Assembly: GCA_934271655.1 (NCBI GenBank)
Contig: CAKQRW010000014.1
Location: 1 to 57,390 of the forward strand
Length of the DNA: 57,390 nt
Source of the DNA: an uncultured Bacteroidaceae bacterium
Lineage (GTDB): Bacteria; Bacteroidota; Bacteroidia; Bacteroidales; Bacteroidaceae
Direction of reading: 5' to 3'
Shown here piece by piece: positions 42,545-50,962 of this stretch (positions are counted from its first letter, which is position 1; each line of letters begins with the position of its first letter). The position numbers were made by a program, and so were the translations under genes. The notes below the pieces were generated by a model that did no database searches, was not told the origin of the DNA, and saw only the letters and a program-made list of their open reading frames with translations.

Positions 42545-43921
42545 TCATTTCAGGAAATCAAACACTCCAAGCTGATCAAGAAATACTGAGCCTATGGCAA
42601 GCGGAGCCACATACCTGAGCGAGAATCGAAGTACCCTGAAATATTTAGCCTTCAGATCACCGCCGTTGGTCAACTCATCACGATAAAGCTGCTTGTCTAT
42701 CACCCATCCTGCAAAGATGCTTATCAGCATGCCGCTGACCGGCAGAAGTATGCGGCCAGACAAGTCGTCAAACATCTCAAAAATATTGCGTCCCATCACT
42801 CTGACATCATCCAGCGGACCGAACGAGAGCGAGCACAGCAATCCAAGCACGAAGATAGAGGCAGTCACCACTGTGGCAGCCTTTTTCCTGCTCCATCTGA
42901 ACTCCTCAGAGGCATAGGCAGTGGCCACCTCATGGAGAGAGATGGCGCTGGTGAGCGCAGCAACAAAGAGAAGCAGGTAGAACAGCGCCGACACGAGCAC
43001 GGCAAGCAAGCTGCCGTTGCCAAAGGCCTGCTGGAACACATTGGGCAAGGAGACAAACGTAAGGCTGGCTCCCACACCGATGTCGTCGGGGCTCATGCCT
43101 ATGTTGAAGACAGATGGGAATATGATGAATCCCGCCATCACCGCTATAAAGGTGTCTATAAACGACACATTTACAGCCGACTTTGCCAGCGGAGTCTTCT
43201 TGTCAAAATAGCTTGCGTATGTACACAGGCATCCCATGCCGAGACTCAAGGAGTAGAAAGCCTGACCCATGGCCTGAAGGATGACGTTGCTGTCCACTTT
43301 GCTCCAATCGGGCTTCAGCAGAAACTCGATGCCTTTTGACGCGCCTGGGAGAGAGACAGAGCATACTGCAAGCACCAGAGTGATGATGAACAGCACAGGC
43401 ATAAGCACCTTGGCTGATTTCTCTATGCCCGACTGAACACCCCTGACTACGACCACGTGCACACACAAGACAAAGCACACAAGCCAAAGGGATGGAGCCC
43501 ACGGATTGTGCACGAAGTTGTTGAACACATCCACATAGCCTTTGCCCTCAACGCCATAAAAGGAGTTGGTGGACGCAAGAAACGCGTAATGCAAAGTCCA
43601 TGCTCCCACCACTATATAATAGCACAATATGAACCATCCGCAGAACACGCCAAGACGGCCCACCCATTTCCATGGCGAACCGTTGGACATGATGCGATAG
43701 GCTCCAGCCGTGTTGGAGTGTGTGTAGCGGCCTATCAGGAACTCGCTTATCATGATAGGCAAGCCGAGCACAATGATGCTTATTATGTAAACAACGATAA
43801 AGGCTGCGCCTCCATTCTCACCTGTCTCTATAGGAAAGCGCCATATATTGCCCAGTCCCACTGCCGACCCTGCTGCGGCAAGCACGGCTCCCAACTTCGA
43901 GCCAAAGTTTTCCCTACTCAT
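42545..43921 (-). CDS. Sodium-dependent neurotransmitter:sodium symporter family transporter (LeuT fold)
   Basis: This is a 458-residue NSS transporter that probably takes up an amino acid with sodium. The start at 43921 gives MSRENFGSKLGAVLAAAGSA and overlaps the VanZ-like gene stop by 4 bases (ATGA). An in-frame ATG 12 codons earlier lies inside that upstream gene and is less likely. The signature AVGLGNIWRFPIETGENGGAAF forms the unwound TM1 that binds sodium and substrate. About 11-12 hydrophobic segments follow, including FYSLSLGMGCLCTYASYF (TM6 region). Many bacterial NSS members have 11 helices. Substrate unknown; tryptophan, tyrosine or leucine are possible. Confidence 0.92.
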   Translation of the reverse strand: MSRENFGSKLGAVLAAAGSAVGLGNIWRFPIETGENGGAAFIVVYIISIIVLGLPIMISEFLIGRYTHSNTAGAYRIMSNGSPWKWVGRLGVFCGWFILCYYIVVGAWTLHYAFLASTNSFYGVEGKGYVDVFNNFVHNPWAPSLWLVCFVLCVHVVVVRGVQSGIEKSAKVLMPVLFIITLVLAVCSVSLPGASKGIEFLLKPDWSKVDSNVILQAMGQAFYSLSLGMGCLCTYASYFDKKTPLAKSAVNVSFIDTFIAVMAGFIIFPSVFNIGMSPDDIGVGASLTFVSLPNVFQQAFGNGSLLAVLVSALFYLLLFVAALTSAISLHEVATAYASEEFRWSRKKAATVVTASIFVLGLLCSLSFGPLDDVRVMGRNIFEMFDDLSGRILLPVSGMLISIFAGWVIDKQLYRDELTNGGDLKAKYFRVLRFSLRYVAPLAIGSVFLDQLGVFDFLK

Positions 43922-44310
43922 AATTTCCTTTTTAACGGTTTGTGTATTAGTGAGCATACTGCCAGTCCGACCAAGGCTCCGAAAGCATCGGCATAGAAGT
44001 CAAGCCAATCGCCTGAGCGGTAGGTGGTGCAATACGCTTGGACAAGTTCCATCAGTCCTCCATACAAGGCAGGATAGACCAGCAGCATGACCCACATGGC
44101 CACGCTCATACCTTCTCTGCGGATTGCCGCTCTGTCAAGCCACATGGCGAGAGACAAAGCGCCATACATGACGAAGTGCACCCACTTGTCTATGAAAGGC
44201 ACATCCTCCAGCTCCGGCACTTCTGGCACCGGAATGGTGCTCAACACAAGAATGGCTATAGAGACCGCTGCTGTGCAAGCCCATCTCAACTTATAAAGAA
44301 TATCCATCAT
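43918..44310 (-). CDS. VanZ-like membrane protein
   Basis: This is a 130-residue protein with four hydrophobic segments. The pattern VPFIDKWVHFVMYGALSLAMW (about 41-62) with the conserved DKxxHF, and GGLMELVQAYCTTYRSGDWLDFYADAFGALVGL near the C-terminus, fit the VanZ-like family (PF04892). That family is named from a teicoplanin-resistance gene but is widespread, with unknown function. The conserved acidic and His residues suggest a membrane enzyme. It sits between a CYTH protein (35-base gap) and the NSS transporter (4-base overlap), so all three are likely on the prfB transcript. Confidence 0.85.
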   Translation of the reverse strand: MMDILYKLRWACTAAVSIAILVLSTIPVPEVPELEDVPFIDKWVHFVMYGALSLAMWLDRAAIRREGMSVAMWVMLLVYPALYGGLMELVQAYCTTYRSGDWLDFYADAFGALVGLAVCSLIHKPLKRKL

Positions 44311-44345
44311 AACTCACGCGTGTCATTTCCAAAAAGGCTCATGAC

Positions 44346-44828
44346 TCAAGCCTTGTCTTTCCACTCTCGGTATGGGTGCTTCAGCATATACTTATTGTAG
44401 TAATGCTTGTCGCCCGTAACCTCTCGTCCGAGAAAGTCGGGCTTGTCGAAAGCCTCTTCCTCTGAGCCAAACTCTATCTCAGCCATGACAAGTCCCTCGT
44501 TGTCACCAAAGAACTCATCGACCTCCACAGTGTGCTTTCCGCACTTCACCAGGTAGCGGTCCTTCACCACCTTGCCTGGCATGCAAAGCTTAAGCATCTC
44601 ATGAGCGTCCTCAAGAGATATCTCTGTCTCAAACTCATATCGGCTGATGCCGTCAGCGGCAGAAGGGCCCTTGATGGTCAAGTAGCCCTTGTCGCCCCTG
44701 ATGCGTATGCGCACCGTCCGTCCTGGCTCTGTGGCAAAATAGCCTTGCTCTATGTGCGTGACATTGTATGCCTGCGACTTGAAGTCGCCCACAACCAGAA
44801 ACTTGCGCTCTATCTCCAAATGTGCCAT
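44346..44828 (-). CDS. CYTH domain protein (triphosphatase family)
   Basis: This is a 160-residue triphosphate tunnel metalloenzyme fold protein. The start at 44828 gives MAHLEIERKFLVVGDF with the ExExK signature (EIERK) at the N-terminus as expected; a longer open frame upstream overlaps prfB and is not supported. Charged strand motifs follow: RTVRIRIRGDKGYLTIKG, YEFETEIS, KDRYLVKCGKHTVEVDEF and GLVMAEIEF. Bacterial CYTH proteins of this size hydrolyse inorganic triphosphate or act as thiamine triphosphatases; the substrate is uncertain. It lies 22 bases after the prfB stop. Confidence 0.92.
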   Translation of the reverse strand: MAHLEIERKFLVVGDFKSQAYNVTHIEQGYFATEPGRTVRIRIRGDKGYLTIKGPSAADGISRYEFETEISLEDAHEMLKLCMPGKVVKDRYLVKCGKHTVEVDEFFGDNEGLVMAEIEFGSEEEAFDKPDFLGREVTGDKHYYNKYMLKHPYREWKDKA

Positions 44829-44850
44829 AACATTCTTTACAAGTAAGCCA

Positions 44851-45966
44851 TTACAAGTCTGCTTCCGAGAACTCCATGAGGTAAGCCTTGATGAAACCAT
44901 CCAGCTTGCCATCCATCACTCCGCCCACATCGCTTGTCTGATAATTGGTGCGGTGGTCTTTCACACGGCGGTCGTCAAACACATACGAGCGTATCTGGCT
45001 GCCCCACTCTATCTTCTTCTTGCCGGCCTCTATCTTCTGCTGCTCAGCCATCTTCTTCTTGAGAGCGCGGTCATAGAGCTGTGAGCGCAACAGGCGCATG
45101 GCGTTCTCGCGGTTCTCCTGCTGCTTTCGTGTCTCTGTGTTCTCGATGAGGATTTCCTCCTCCTCGCCCGTGTCGGGGTCCACATACTGATAGCGGAGGC
45201 GCACTCCCGTCTCCACCTTATTGACATTCTGTCCTCCAGCTCCAGAGCTGCGGAAGGTATCCCAGCTTATCTTGCTCTTGTCGATGACCACCTCAATGGA
45301 GTCGTCAACCAGTGGGGTGACAAAGACGGAAGCGAACGATGTCATTCGCTTGCCCTGCGCATTATAAGGGCTGACACGCACCAAACGGTGGACACCGCTC
45401 TCGCCCTTGAGGAATCCATAGGCCTGGTCGCCCACAATCTCCATAGTCACAGTCTTTATTCCTGCCTCATCGCCATCAATGAAGTTGCTGATATTCACTT
45501 TATACTTATGCGCCTCAGCCCATCTCTGGTACATGCGCATGAGCATGGAAGCCCAGTCCTGGGCCTCCGTTCCGCCAGCTCCAGAGTTTATCTTCAGCAC
45601 AGCGTCCATGCCGTCAGCCTCTCCACGGAGCATATTTTTCAGCTCAAGGTCTTCTATAAGCTTGAGAGCCACAGCATAGTATTCGTCCACCTCTTCCTCG
45701 GTAGACATCTCTTCCTTGTAGAAATCATAAGCCACCTCTGTGTCATCGGTAGCTGCCTTGACCTCCTTGTATCCATCTATCCATTTCTGGAGATCCTTCA
45801 CCTTTTTCATCTGCGCCTCGGCAGCCTTCTGGTCGTCCCAGAAGCCTGGAGCCTGCGTGCGCAGCTCCTCTTCCTGCACTTCTATAAGTTTGTTTTCTAT
45901 CTGCAGATAGCGATGAAGGGCTTCTGTGCGATCCTTAATGTCTTTCAGTTGATCAGCTGTTATCAT
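44851..45966 (-). CDS. prfB: Peptide chain release factor 2 (no programmed frameshift)
   Basis: This 371-residue release factor ends translation at UGA and UAA. The GGQ peptidyl-hydrolysis loop is in RSSGAGGQNVNKVETG at about residue 242. The stop-codon recognition tripeptide, SPF in E. coli RF2, reads SPY in RVSPYNAQGKR at about residue 199. The N-terminal region runs through HRYLQIENKLIEV in a single frame: where E. coli has a CUU UGA C frameshift site before Asp26, this gene has CTG CAG with no stop. A TAACTTTGC box about 30 bases upstream drives it, divergent from an LptF/G gene. CYTH, VanZ-like and NSS genes follow closely. Confidence 0.96.
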   Translation of the reverse strand: MITADQLKDIKDRTEALHRYLQIENKLIEVQEEELRTQAPGFWDDQKAAEAQMKKVKDLQKWIDGYKEVKAATDDTEVAYDFYKEEMSTEEEVDEYYAVALKLIEDLELKNMLRGEADGMDAVLKINSGAGGTEAQDWASMLMRMYQRWAEAHKYKVNISNFIDGDEAGIKTVTMEIVGDQAYGFLKGESGVHRLVRVSPYNAQGKRMTSFASVFVTPLVDDSIEVVIDKSKISWDTFRSSGAGGQNVNKVETGVRLRYQYVDPDTGEEEEILIENTETRKQQENRENAMRLLRSQLYDRALKKKMAEQQKIEAGKKKIEWGSQIRSYVFDDRRVKDHRTNYQTSDVGGVMDGKLDGFIKAYLMEFSEADL

Positions 45967-45992
45967 ATTTCGTTTAATATTTCAATTCGGGT

Positions 45993-46001
45993 GCAAAGTT
46001 A
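45993..46001 (-). promoter_or_regulatory. Predicted prfB promoter -7 box
   Basis: The minus strand reads TAACTTTGC about 27 bases before the prfB ATG; it probably serves prfB and the CYTH, VanZ-like and NSS genes behind it. Confidence 0.65.
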
Positions 46002-46127
46002 CGAAAAAAATAAAGAAGCACGCGCCTGCGAGTTCTAAATAATGACTTTTCTTACATAGAAAGAGTCCGTTAAGCTTTTTTTCCCAAGTAATCAGTCTTA
46101 AAGCTTTACTGATTCGAGTTAAATTCG

Positions 46128-46136
46128 TAACTTTGC
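46128..46136 (+). promoter_or_regulatory. Predicted LptF/G-ribBA promoter -7 box
   Basis: TAACTTTGC lies about 87 bases before the preferred LptF/G start and diverges from the prfB promoter. An alternative ATG at 46163 lies only about 20 bases from the expected transcript start. Confidence 0.65.
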
Positions 46137-46222
46137 ACCACGATAAAAATGACTGAGGCCCAATGCGGCATCATGCTTTACGCACAAGCCGCAACAGGCA
46201 CCACACACAAGAGAAAAGAAGG

Positions 46223-48136
46223 ATGAGATTTATCAAGCGACTCGATTTATTCATACTCAAGAACTACCTCACGCTGTTTGCAGGCACATTCTGCATCAGC
46301 CTTTTTGTCGTCATGATGCAGTTCCTGTGGAAATACATCGACGACCTCATGGGCAAGGGCCTCACCTTCGACGTGTATGTGAAATTCTTTTTCTACGCGG
46401 CAGAGACACTTGTGCCGTTAGCCCTGCCTCTGGCCATACTGCTGGCTTCTCTCATATCGTTCGGAAACATCGGCGAGCGCCTGGAGCTGCTTGCCATCAA
46501 AGCTGCTGGAATATCCCTGTTCCGCACCCTGCGCCCACTCATCATCCTCAACACGGCACTGGCGCTGGGCTCATTCTATTTCCAAAACAAAATAGTTCCC
46601 GAAGCGCAGCAGAACGTCAAGCAGCTGCTTTTCTCCATGAAGACTAAATCGCCTGAACTGGAGATTCCAGAGGGAGTGTTCTACGACGGCATTGAGAACA
46701 TCAATATCTTTGTCAAGAAAAAGAACAAGGAGACAGGCATGCTCTACGACGCCATCATATACAACATGCAGGAGGGCGTGAACAGAGCGCACATCTTTCT
46801 GGCCGACTCTGCCAGGATGGAGACATCGTCAGACAAGATGCACCTGCTGCTCCACCTCTACAGCGGCGAGCAGTTTGAGAACCTGCAGGACGGGGCGCTG
46901 CAAGCCACCAACGTGCCATACCGCCGCGAGACCTTCGTGGAGAAGCATTTCATCATCGACTTCGACACCAACTTCAACATGATTGACCAGGAGAGCATAG
47001 GCAGCTCAGCCATGGTGAAGAACATGAGGCAGCTCGTTCATGACATCGACTCACTCAACGCCTACTACGACAGCCTCAGCCTGGAGAAGACACGGTACAT
47101 GGAGCGCAGCTACCTCAGCATACCGCACAAGGCACGCATCTCAGACTACGACTCCATCACCGTCACACTGCTGGAGGACAGCGTCAAAGCGCGTCTGGAG
47201 AGAGAGCAGAAGATATATGAGAGACAGGAAAAGGAACATGCCAACGCTGTGCCAACATCGACAGTAAACGCCGACACCATATTCCAGTCGCTCAACAACC
47301 AAGAGAAGCAGAGTGCCGTGCTCTCAGCCCTGCAGAAGGCAAGCGCGCAGGAGTTTGACACAAGCGACGGCTTCATAGAGCAAGGCAACAAGGACATACG
47401 CCGCCACGAGAAAGAGTTCTGGCAGAAGATAACCATGTCGCTGGCATGCCTGCTCTTCTTCTTCATCGGGGCGCCGCTCGGAGCCATCATACGCAAAGGC
47501 GGACTCGGCTTCCCTGTCGTCATAGCCGTCATCATATTCATTTTCTACTACATCATCAACACGTTTGGCGACAAGGTGGGACGTGAGGGAGCCATACCTG
47601 TATGGTTCGGCATGTGGCTGAGCACACTGGTGCTTGCGCCTCTGGGCGTGTTCTTCACAGTGAAGTCGAACAACGACTCCGCCGTGTTCAACATAGACGC
47701 CTACACCAATCTGTGGCGAAAGCTGCTGGGCATACGCACCAAGCGGCACATCACCAAGAAGGAGGTCATCATCGAAGACCCCGACTACAGGCATGCGGCC
47801 ACGCAGCTCGAAGAACTCTCTGAGGCAGCAAGGCACTATTACGCATCGCTGCCAAGACCCAACATCATCGGCTACCTGAGCTACATAGCCAGATACTACA
47901 TCTCCAGACATGAAGACACGGAGGCCAGCGAGATAAACGAGAAGCTGGAGGCCATTGTCGAGGACCTGTCCAACAGCAAAGACAGAAACGTCATCAACGC
48001 TCTCAACAAGTATCCTGTCATGGACACACACTCATTCCGCTTCTACCGCAGGAGAAGAAAAGACCTCCGCGCCATCATCAAACACTCGGACAAACTAAAA
48101 GATTACATATATGGAAACATCGTTTCAGTTCAGTAA
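46223..48136 (+). CDS. LptF/LptG family lipopolysaccharide export permease
   Basis: This 637-residue inner-membrane permease belongs to the LPS transport ABC complex (LptB2FG). The start at 46223 gives MRFIKRLDLFILKNYLTLFAGTF, the usual beginning. An in-frame ATG at 46163 would add 20 hydrophilic residues. Three N-terminal membrane segments (to about residue 115) hold PLALPLAILLASLISFGNIGERLELLAIKAAG, the coupling-helix motif. A periplasmic beta domain follows, then three C-terminal segments from about residue 405. Both the periplasmic part and a cytoplasmic tail of about 150 residues make it far longer than the 360 residues of E. coli LptF; long forms are usual in Bacteroidota. The 3' end overlaps ribBA by 26 bases. 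Confidence 0.92.
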   Translation: MRFIKRLDLFILKNYLTLFAGTFCISLFVVMMQFLWKYIDDLMGKGLTFDVYVKFFFYAAETLVPLALPLAILLASLISFGNIGERLELLAIKAAGISLFRTLRPLIILNTALALGSFYFQNKIVPEAQQNVKQLLFSMKTKSPELEIPEGVFYDGIENINIFVKKKNKETGMLYDAIIYNMQEGVNRAHIFLADSARMETSSDKMHLLLHLYSGEQFENLQDGALQATNVPYRRETFVEKHFIIDFDTNFNMIDQESIGSSAMVKNMRQLVHDIDSLNAYYDSLSLEKTRYMERSYLSIPHKARISDYDSITVTLLEDSVKARLEREQKIYERQEKEHANAVPTSTVNADTIFQSLNNQEKQSAVLSALQKASAQEFDTSDGFIEQGNKDIRRHEKEFWQKITMSLACLLFFFIGAPLGAIIRKGGLGFPVVIAVIIFIFYYIINTFGDKVGREGAIPVWFGMWLSTLVLAPLGVFFTVKSNNDSAVFNIDAYTNLWRKLLGIRTKRHITKKEVIIEDPDYRHAATQLEELSEAARHYYASLPRPNIIGYLSYIARYYISRHEDTEASEINEKLEAIVEDLSNSKDRNVINALNKYPVMDTHSFRFYRRRRKDLRAIIKHSDKLKDYIYGNIVSVQ

Positions 48137-49328
48137 GATAGAGGATGCTATAGAAGACTTCCGTCAAGGCAAGTTCGTCATCGTGGTGGACGACGAGGAC
48201 AGGGAAAACGAAGGTGACTTCATCACCCCTGCCGAAATGATCACGCCAGAGAAAGTCAACTTCATGCTGCGCGAGGGACGCGGTGTGCTCTGCGCACCAA
48301 TAACCATCTCGCGCGCCCAGGAACTGGAGTTGCCACACCAGGTTGTGGACAACACCTCCATGCTCGGCACACCTTTCACCGTGACTGTCGACAAGCTCGA
48401 CGGCTGCACCACAGGAGTGAGCGCGCACGACCGCGCGGCCACCATACAGTGGCTGGCCAGCAGCGAGGCTAAGCCAAGCGACTTCGGCCGCCCTGGACAC
48501 ATCAACCCGCTCTACGCCCAAGACAAGGGCGTGCTCCGTCGTGCCGGACACACAGAGGCTGCCATTGACCTCGCACGCCTGGCAGGACTCAAGCCTGCTG
48601 CCGCCCTCATAGAGATACTCAACCCCGACGGCACCATGGCCCGCATGCCTGAGCTCATGGCCAAGGCCAAGGAGCATGGCATGAAACTCATACAGATAAA
48701 GGACCTCATAGCCTACCGCCTGCACCAGGAGAGCCTTGTAGAGAAAGGCGTGGAAGCCGACATGCCCACAGCCTACGGACACTTCCGCATCATACCTTTC
48801 CGCCAGAAGAGCAACGGACTGGAGCACGTGGCGCTCATCAAGGGCACATGGGAGAAAGACGAGCCTGTTCTTGTGCGCATGCACTCCAGCTGTGCCACAG
48901 GCGACATCTTCGCCAGCCAGCGATGCGACTGCGGCGAGCAGCTTCACAGATCCATGCAGCTCATCGAGAAAGAGGGCAAGGGCGCCATTGTCTACCTCAT
49001 ACAGGAAGGCCGCGGCATCGGACTCATGAACAAGATAGCTGCCTACAAGCTTCAGGAGGAAGGACTTGACACAGTAGACGCCAACATACACCTCGGCTTC
49101 GACCCCGACCTGCGCGACTATGGCGTAGGAGCGCAGATACTGCGTGAGATAGGCATCAGCAAGATACGCCTGCTCACCAACAATCCGGTGAAGCGCGTGG
49201 GTCTTGAAGGCTACGGCCTGGAGATTGTGGAGAATGTGCCTATAGAGGTCACCCCCAACCCATACAACGAGCGCTACCTCCACACCAAGAAGGAGCGCAT
49301 GGGACACACCCTGCACTTCAACAAATGA
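48111..49328 (+). CDS. ribBA: Bifunctional 3,4-dihydroxy-2-butanone-4-phosphate synthase / GTP cyclohydrolase II
   Basis: This 405-residue fusion enzyme makes both riboflavin precursors from ribulose 5-phosphate and GTP. The N-terminal half (about 1-205) has VVDDEDRENEGDFI, the RibB metal-binding signature, and TTGVSAHDRAATI. The C-terminal half (about 210-405) has the RibA zinc motif CATGDIFASQRCDCGEQL with three Cys, EGRGIGLMNKIAAYKLQ and LLTNNPVKR. The start codon lies 26 bases inside the end of the LptF/G gene, so they are probably cotranscribed. No FMN riboswitch was recognised. A 425-codon open frame on the opposite strand is a shadow. Confidence 0.97.
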   Translation: METSFQFSKIEDAIEDFRQGKFVIVVDDEDRENEGDFITPAEMITPEKVNFMLREGRGVLCAPITISRAQELELPHQVVDNTSMLGTPFTVTVDKLDGCTTGVSAHDRAATIQWLASSEAKPSDFGRPGHINPLYAQDKGVLRRAGHTEAAIDLARLAGLKPAAALIEILNPDGTMARMPELMAKAKEHGMKLIQIKDLIAYRLHQESLVEKGVEADMPTAYGHFRIIPFRQKSNGLEHVALIKGTWEKDEPVLVRMHSSCATGDIFASQRCDCGEQLHRSMQLIEKEGKGAIVYLIQEGRGIGLMNKIAAYKLQEEGLDTVDANIHLGFDPDLRDYGVGAQILREIGISKIRLLTNNPVKRVGLEGYGLEIVENVPIEVTPNPYNERYLHTKKERMGHTLHFNK

Positions 49329-49465
49329 GGCTGAGGAGCGTGCTGGCCATGACACATTGATGTCTCACTCTTACCCCTGCCTCCCTACAAGGCACAGGAA
49401 AGCCATCACCGCTTCTCCTATCCTACCAAAGACAATTATACAATAATCAAACACAACAATAAATT

Positions 49466-50659
49466 ATGGAAACTCTCTCAGATAGACTCAACCGTTTGTC
49501 TCCTTCTGCCACTCTCGCAATGAGCCAGAAGAGCTCTGAACTCAAAGCTCAGGGCATCGACATCATCAACCTTAGTGTTGGCGAGCCAGACTTCAACACT
49601 CCAGACCACATCAAGCTCGCTGCCATCAAGGCAGTAGAGGACAACTGGAGCCGATACAGCCCTGTGCCTGGCTACCCAGAACTCAAGAAGGCTATCGTCA
49701 ACAAGCTCAAGAATGAAAACGGACTGGACTACCAGCCATCACAGATCCTTTGCTCCAACGGTGCAAAGCAGTCTGTGTGCAACACCATCATGGCGCTCGT
49801 CAACGCTGGCGATGAGGTCATCATACCAGCTCCTTACTGGGTGTCTTACCCACAGATGGTGCTCCTGGCTGAAGGCACACCAGTCTTTGTGGAGGCTCCA
49901 ATAGAACAGGACTTCAAGATAACACCAGAACAGCTTGAGGCTGCCATCACACCTAAGACACGCGCACTCATCCTCTGCTCTCCAAGCAACCCTACGGGTT
50001 CTGTGTACAGCAAGGCTGAGCTTGAGGCACTGAAGAACGTGCTTCTCAAGCATGAGCGCGTCATCGTCATCGCTGATGAGATTTACGAGCACATCAACTA
50101 TGTGGGCAAGCACGCCTCTATGGCTGAGTTTGACGACATCAAGGACCGTGTGGTCATAATCAACGGCGTTTCCAAGGCTTACGCCATGACAGGATGGCGC
50201 ATCGGATTCATCGCCGCTCCTGAATGGATTGTCAAGGGATGCAACAAGCTCCAGGGACAGTACACATCAGGTCCATGCTCTGTATCCCAGAAAGCTGCTG
50301 AGGCTGCTTTCTCTGGCGACCAGCAATGTGTGGAGACCATGCGCCTGGCATTTGAGCGCCGCCGCAACCTCATCGTAAAACTGGCCAAGGAGATTCCTGG
50401 ACTTGAGGTCAACGAGCCACACGGAGCATTCTACCTCTTCCCTAAGTGCTCAAGCTACTTTGGCAAGAAAGACGGTGACCGCGTCATCAACAACTCTACC
50501 GACTTTGCCATGTATCTTCTCGAAGTGGGACATGTGGCTACTGTGGGTGGCGACGCATTCGGCTCTCCTGAGTGCTTCCGCATGAGCTACGCTACATCTG
50601 ACGAGAACATCATCGAGTCGATGAAGCGCATCAAGGACACTCTCGCACGCCTTAAGTAA
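49466..50659 (+). CDS. aspC: Aspartate aminotransferase (class I PLP enzyme)
   Basis: This is a 397-residue fold-type I aminotransferase of the AspB/Ib subgroup. NLSVGEPDFNTPDHIKLAAIKA (about 35-56), ILCSPSNPTGSVYSKAEL (about 172) and the PLP lysine K237 in INGVSKAYAMTGWRIGFIAAP are clear; a C-terminal RMSYATSDE includes the carboxylate-binding Arg. It would interconvert aspartate and oxaloacetate. It lies 137 bases after ribBA and is followed by a strong terminator. The codon choice is noticeably biased toward the most common codons, as expected for a well-expressed gene. Confidence 0.94.
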   Translation: METLSDRLNRLSPSATLAMSQKSSELKAQGIDIINLSVGEPDFNTPDHIKLAAIKAVEDNWSRYSPVPGYPELKKAIVNKLKNENGLDYQPSQILCSNGAKQSVCNTIMALVNAGDEVIIPAPYWVSYPQMVLLAEGTPVFVEAPIEQDFKITPEQLEAAITPKTRALILCSPSNPTGSVYSKAELEALKNVLLKHERVIVIADEIYEHINYVGKHASMAEFDDIKDRVVIINGVSKAYAMTGWRIGFIAAPEWIVKGCNKLQGQYTSGPCSVSQKAAEAAFSGDQQCVETMRLAFERRRNLIVKLAKEIPGLEVNEPHGAFYLFPKCSSYFGKKDGDRVINNSTDFAMYLLEVGHVATVGGDAFGSPECFRMSYATSDENIIESMKRIKDTLARLK

Positions 50660-50673
50660 TATATCCGCTATAT

Positions 50674-50728
50674 AAAGCCCAGGTCTACTGTTCCATCTGT
50701 CCAAGCAGGGGGAACTGGCCTGGGCTTT
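50674..50728 (+). terminator. aspC terminator
   Basis: The arms AAAGCCCAGG/CCTGGGCTTT with an inner GTTCC/GGAAC stem lie 15 bases after the stop and are followed by ACTTTTTA. Confidence 0.85.
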
Positions 50729-50760
50729 ACTTTTTACCTACATCGGCCCTTCATGCCAAT

Positions 50761-50853
50761 AAGTAGGTGCTCATAATTATTTTTTATTTGGCGCGCTCTA
50801 TCCACTGGCAGACCTTTCTTCTGTATGAAGGAGACAATTTTGAACACCTACTT
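50761..50853. repeat. Imperfect 18-bp inverted repeat upstream of the large secreted protein gene
   Basis: AAGTAGGTGCTCATAATT at 50761-50778 is matched on the opposite strand at 50836-50853 (AAGTAGGTGTTCAAAATT), two differences, enclosing 57 bases. Related 18-mers occur at 27131 and 32350. Confidence 0.7.
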
Positions 50854-50962
50854 ACAACCCGACACTCAAACAGAAGGCTGGAGAGACCTGACTCGACAGC
50901 AAAGACTCAGCAGCCTGTTCAGGAACACTAAGCAACTAACATTATAACCTACTACTTGACTA

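Larger units (their letters stand above)
50660..50962. other. Gap between aspC and the large secreted protein gene
   Basis: It holds the aspC terminator and the 18-bp inverted repeat. A CAATTTTG near 50835 is one mismatch from a -7 box and could serve the downstream gene; this is weak. Confidence 0.5.

Noticed and set aside
44829..44912. N-terminal extension of the CYTH protein
   Set aside because: These 28 codons overlap prfB, are unlike the family, and the EIERK motif begins right after the internal Met at 44828.
48078..49355. Open frame of 425 codons on the minus strand opposite ribBA
   Set aside because: It is fully antisense to a gene with clear RibB and RibA motifs; its translation is Val/His/Leu-rich with no domain pattern, as expected from a shadow frame.
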